Of a DNA stretch of 24,917 nt, positions 24,377 to 24,917 are shown piece by piece. The position numbers and the translations under genes are program-made. The stretch's first letter is position 1, and every line of letters begins with the position of its first letter. Origin of the DNA: Nitriliruptoraceae bacterium (GTDB lineage Bacteria > Actinomycetota > Nitriliruptoria > Nitriliruptorales > Nitriliruptoraceae); contig SKTG01000032.1 of assembly GCA_007118045.1 (NCBI GenBank), forward strand, positions 1 through 24,917. Reading direction: 5' to 3'. Under the pieces are notes generated by a model. The model made no database searches. It saw nothing but the letters and a program-made list of their open reading frames with translations, and was not told the origin of the DNA.

Positions 24377-24917
24377 CTAGCTGGCCGTCTGCGAGACACA
24401 GGTCGATCCGGAGAGCCCCTCGACGGCGGTGAGGGCGAGATCGACGACATCGTGGGGGCGCAGCTGCCGTCCGCGTCGGTGGGCGGCGCCGGAACGTTCG
24501 TTGCCGAGGCGCTGGCGGGCAGCGGCCAGCACCTGGTCGAGCCGGTCGGACTCGGCGCCGAAGGTCGGCGCCGCGCTCGGGTCGGTCTCGGCGGCTGCGG
24601 CGATGACGACGGCCGCCTCGTCGACCTCGCGACGGGCGAGCAGTTCGGCGACGTTGCGCAGGGTGGTCCACTGCTGGGTCCAGTTGCCGCTGCGGCGCCA
24701 GTGGCGCAGCAGTGCGGCGTAGGAGGCCGCCGCCTCGGCCGGGTCGCCGTGGCGTGCGCGCAGGCTGGCGGCGGTCACGCGTGCGACACCCTCGACGAAC
24801 CACGCGCCGCAGTCTGCGGCGAGCCGGGCGGCCTCCTGCACGTGGGCGAGGGCAGTGTCGGGATCCGACTCGGCGCGGCACTCACCTTGGGCGTAGCGGG
24901 CGAAGGCGTGTACCGCC
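24377..24917 (-). CDS. C-terminal TPR-like part of a large ATPase or transcriptional regulator (AfsR/LuxR/cyclase type), 5' end outside window
   Basis: The open frame runs in from the right edge and ends at TAG (24377-24379), leaving about 179 residues. It is helical, with alternating Ala/Leu/Arg repeats like tetratricopeptide units (HVQEAARLAADCGAW, SLRARHGDPAEAAASYAALL). The segment HWRRSGNWTQQWTTLRNVAE and the later FGAESDRLDQVLAAARQRLG are familiar from the C-terminal ends of actinobacterial ATP-binding regulators that carry BTAD, adenylate cyclase or LuxR parts. The N-terminal domain that would decide between these is outside the window. It runs in the same direction as the DUF1385-prfA block but is separated from it by the remnant-bearing gap. 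Confidence 0.7.
   Translation of the reverse strand, partial: AVHAFARYAQGECRAESDPDTALAHVQEAARLAADCGAWFVEGVARVTAASLRARHGDPAEAAASYAALLRHWRRSGNWTQQWTTLRNVAELLARREVDEAAVVIAAAAETDPSAAPTFGAESDRLDQVLAAARQRLGNERSGAAHRRGRQLRPHDVVDLALTAVEGLSGSTCVSQTAS

Noticed and set aside
24374..24383. CAGCTAGCTG palindrome at the regulator stop codon
   Set aside because: Ten bases, overlaps a coding end, and is not repeated elsewhere in the window, so it cannot be called an attachment site.

Overview
The window is a very GC-rich, high-GC3 chromosomal segment that looks like a deep-branching actinobacterium. The F0F1-ATP synthase cluster is followed by murA, prfA-prmC-Sua5-glyA-wecA lie just upstream of it, GTG starts are frequent, and many genes are joined by 4-nt ATGA/GTGA overlaps. 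Classes such as Nitriliruptoria or relatives would fit, but this is inference from gene order and protein style, not a database result. Gene density is about 97% outside two intergenic stretches. I found no CRISPR array, no tRNA or rRNA gene and no intact mobile element.

Left block (1-5580): an amine or polyamine catabolism locus. A class III aminotransferase (cut by the window edge) and a gamma-aminobutyraldehyde-type aldehyde dehydrogenase run leftward. A PucR-family regulator and an overlapping DAO-family FAD oxidoreductase run rightward. The 402-bp divergent gap carries a repeated TTGGCCAG element that could be the regulator's operator. The likely logic is that an amine is converted by transamination or oxidation to an aminoaldehyde and then oxidised to an amino acid such as GABA, under local PucR control.

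Central and right block (5620-23987): eighteen consecutive genes on the minus strand. In transcription order they are: a DUF1385 membrane protein, prfA and prmC (translation termination), a Sua5/YrdC t6A enzyme, glyA (one-carbon metabolism), a WecA/MraY-like lipid-linked sugar-phosphate transferase, two small ATP synthase accessory membrane proteins, the eight F0F1 genes in the order a-c-b-delta-alpha-gamma-beta-epsilon, murA, a SpoIID/LytB-type secreted protein and a CPBP membrane protease. murA encodes Asp where most bacteria have the fosfomycin-reactive Cys. Candidate TANNNT promoters lie ahead of the ATP synthase genes, murA and sua5, so this is probably several overlapping transcription units. 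The c subunit lacks the Na+ ligands, which suggests a proton-coupled enzyme.

Right edge (23988-24917): a 389-bp gene-free gap contains what looks like the decayed 3' end of a tyrosine recombinase, with an in-frame stop just before the catalytic-Tyr region. Beyond it lies the 3' end of a large TPR-type regulator or ATPase. This gap marks a break in the conserved neighbourhood and a past integration scar. I did not find a convincing wholly new multi-gene system. The best second-look items are the recombinase scar, the MurA Asp variant with its tightly coupled downstream genes, the modified ATP synthase accessory and tail regions, and the polyamine locus operator.
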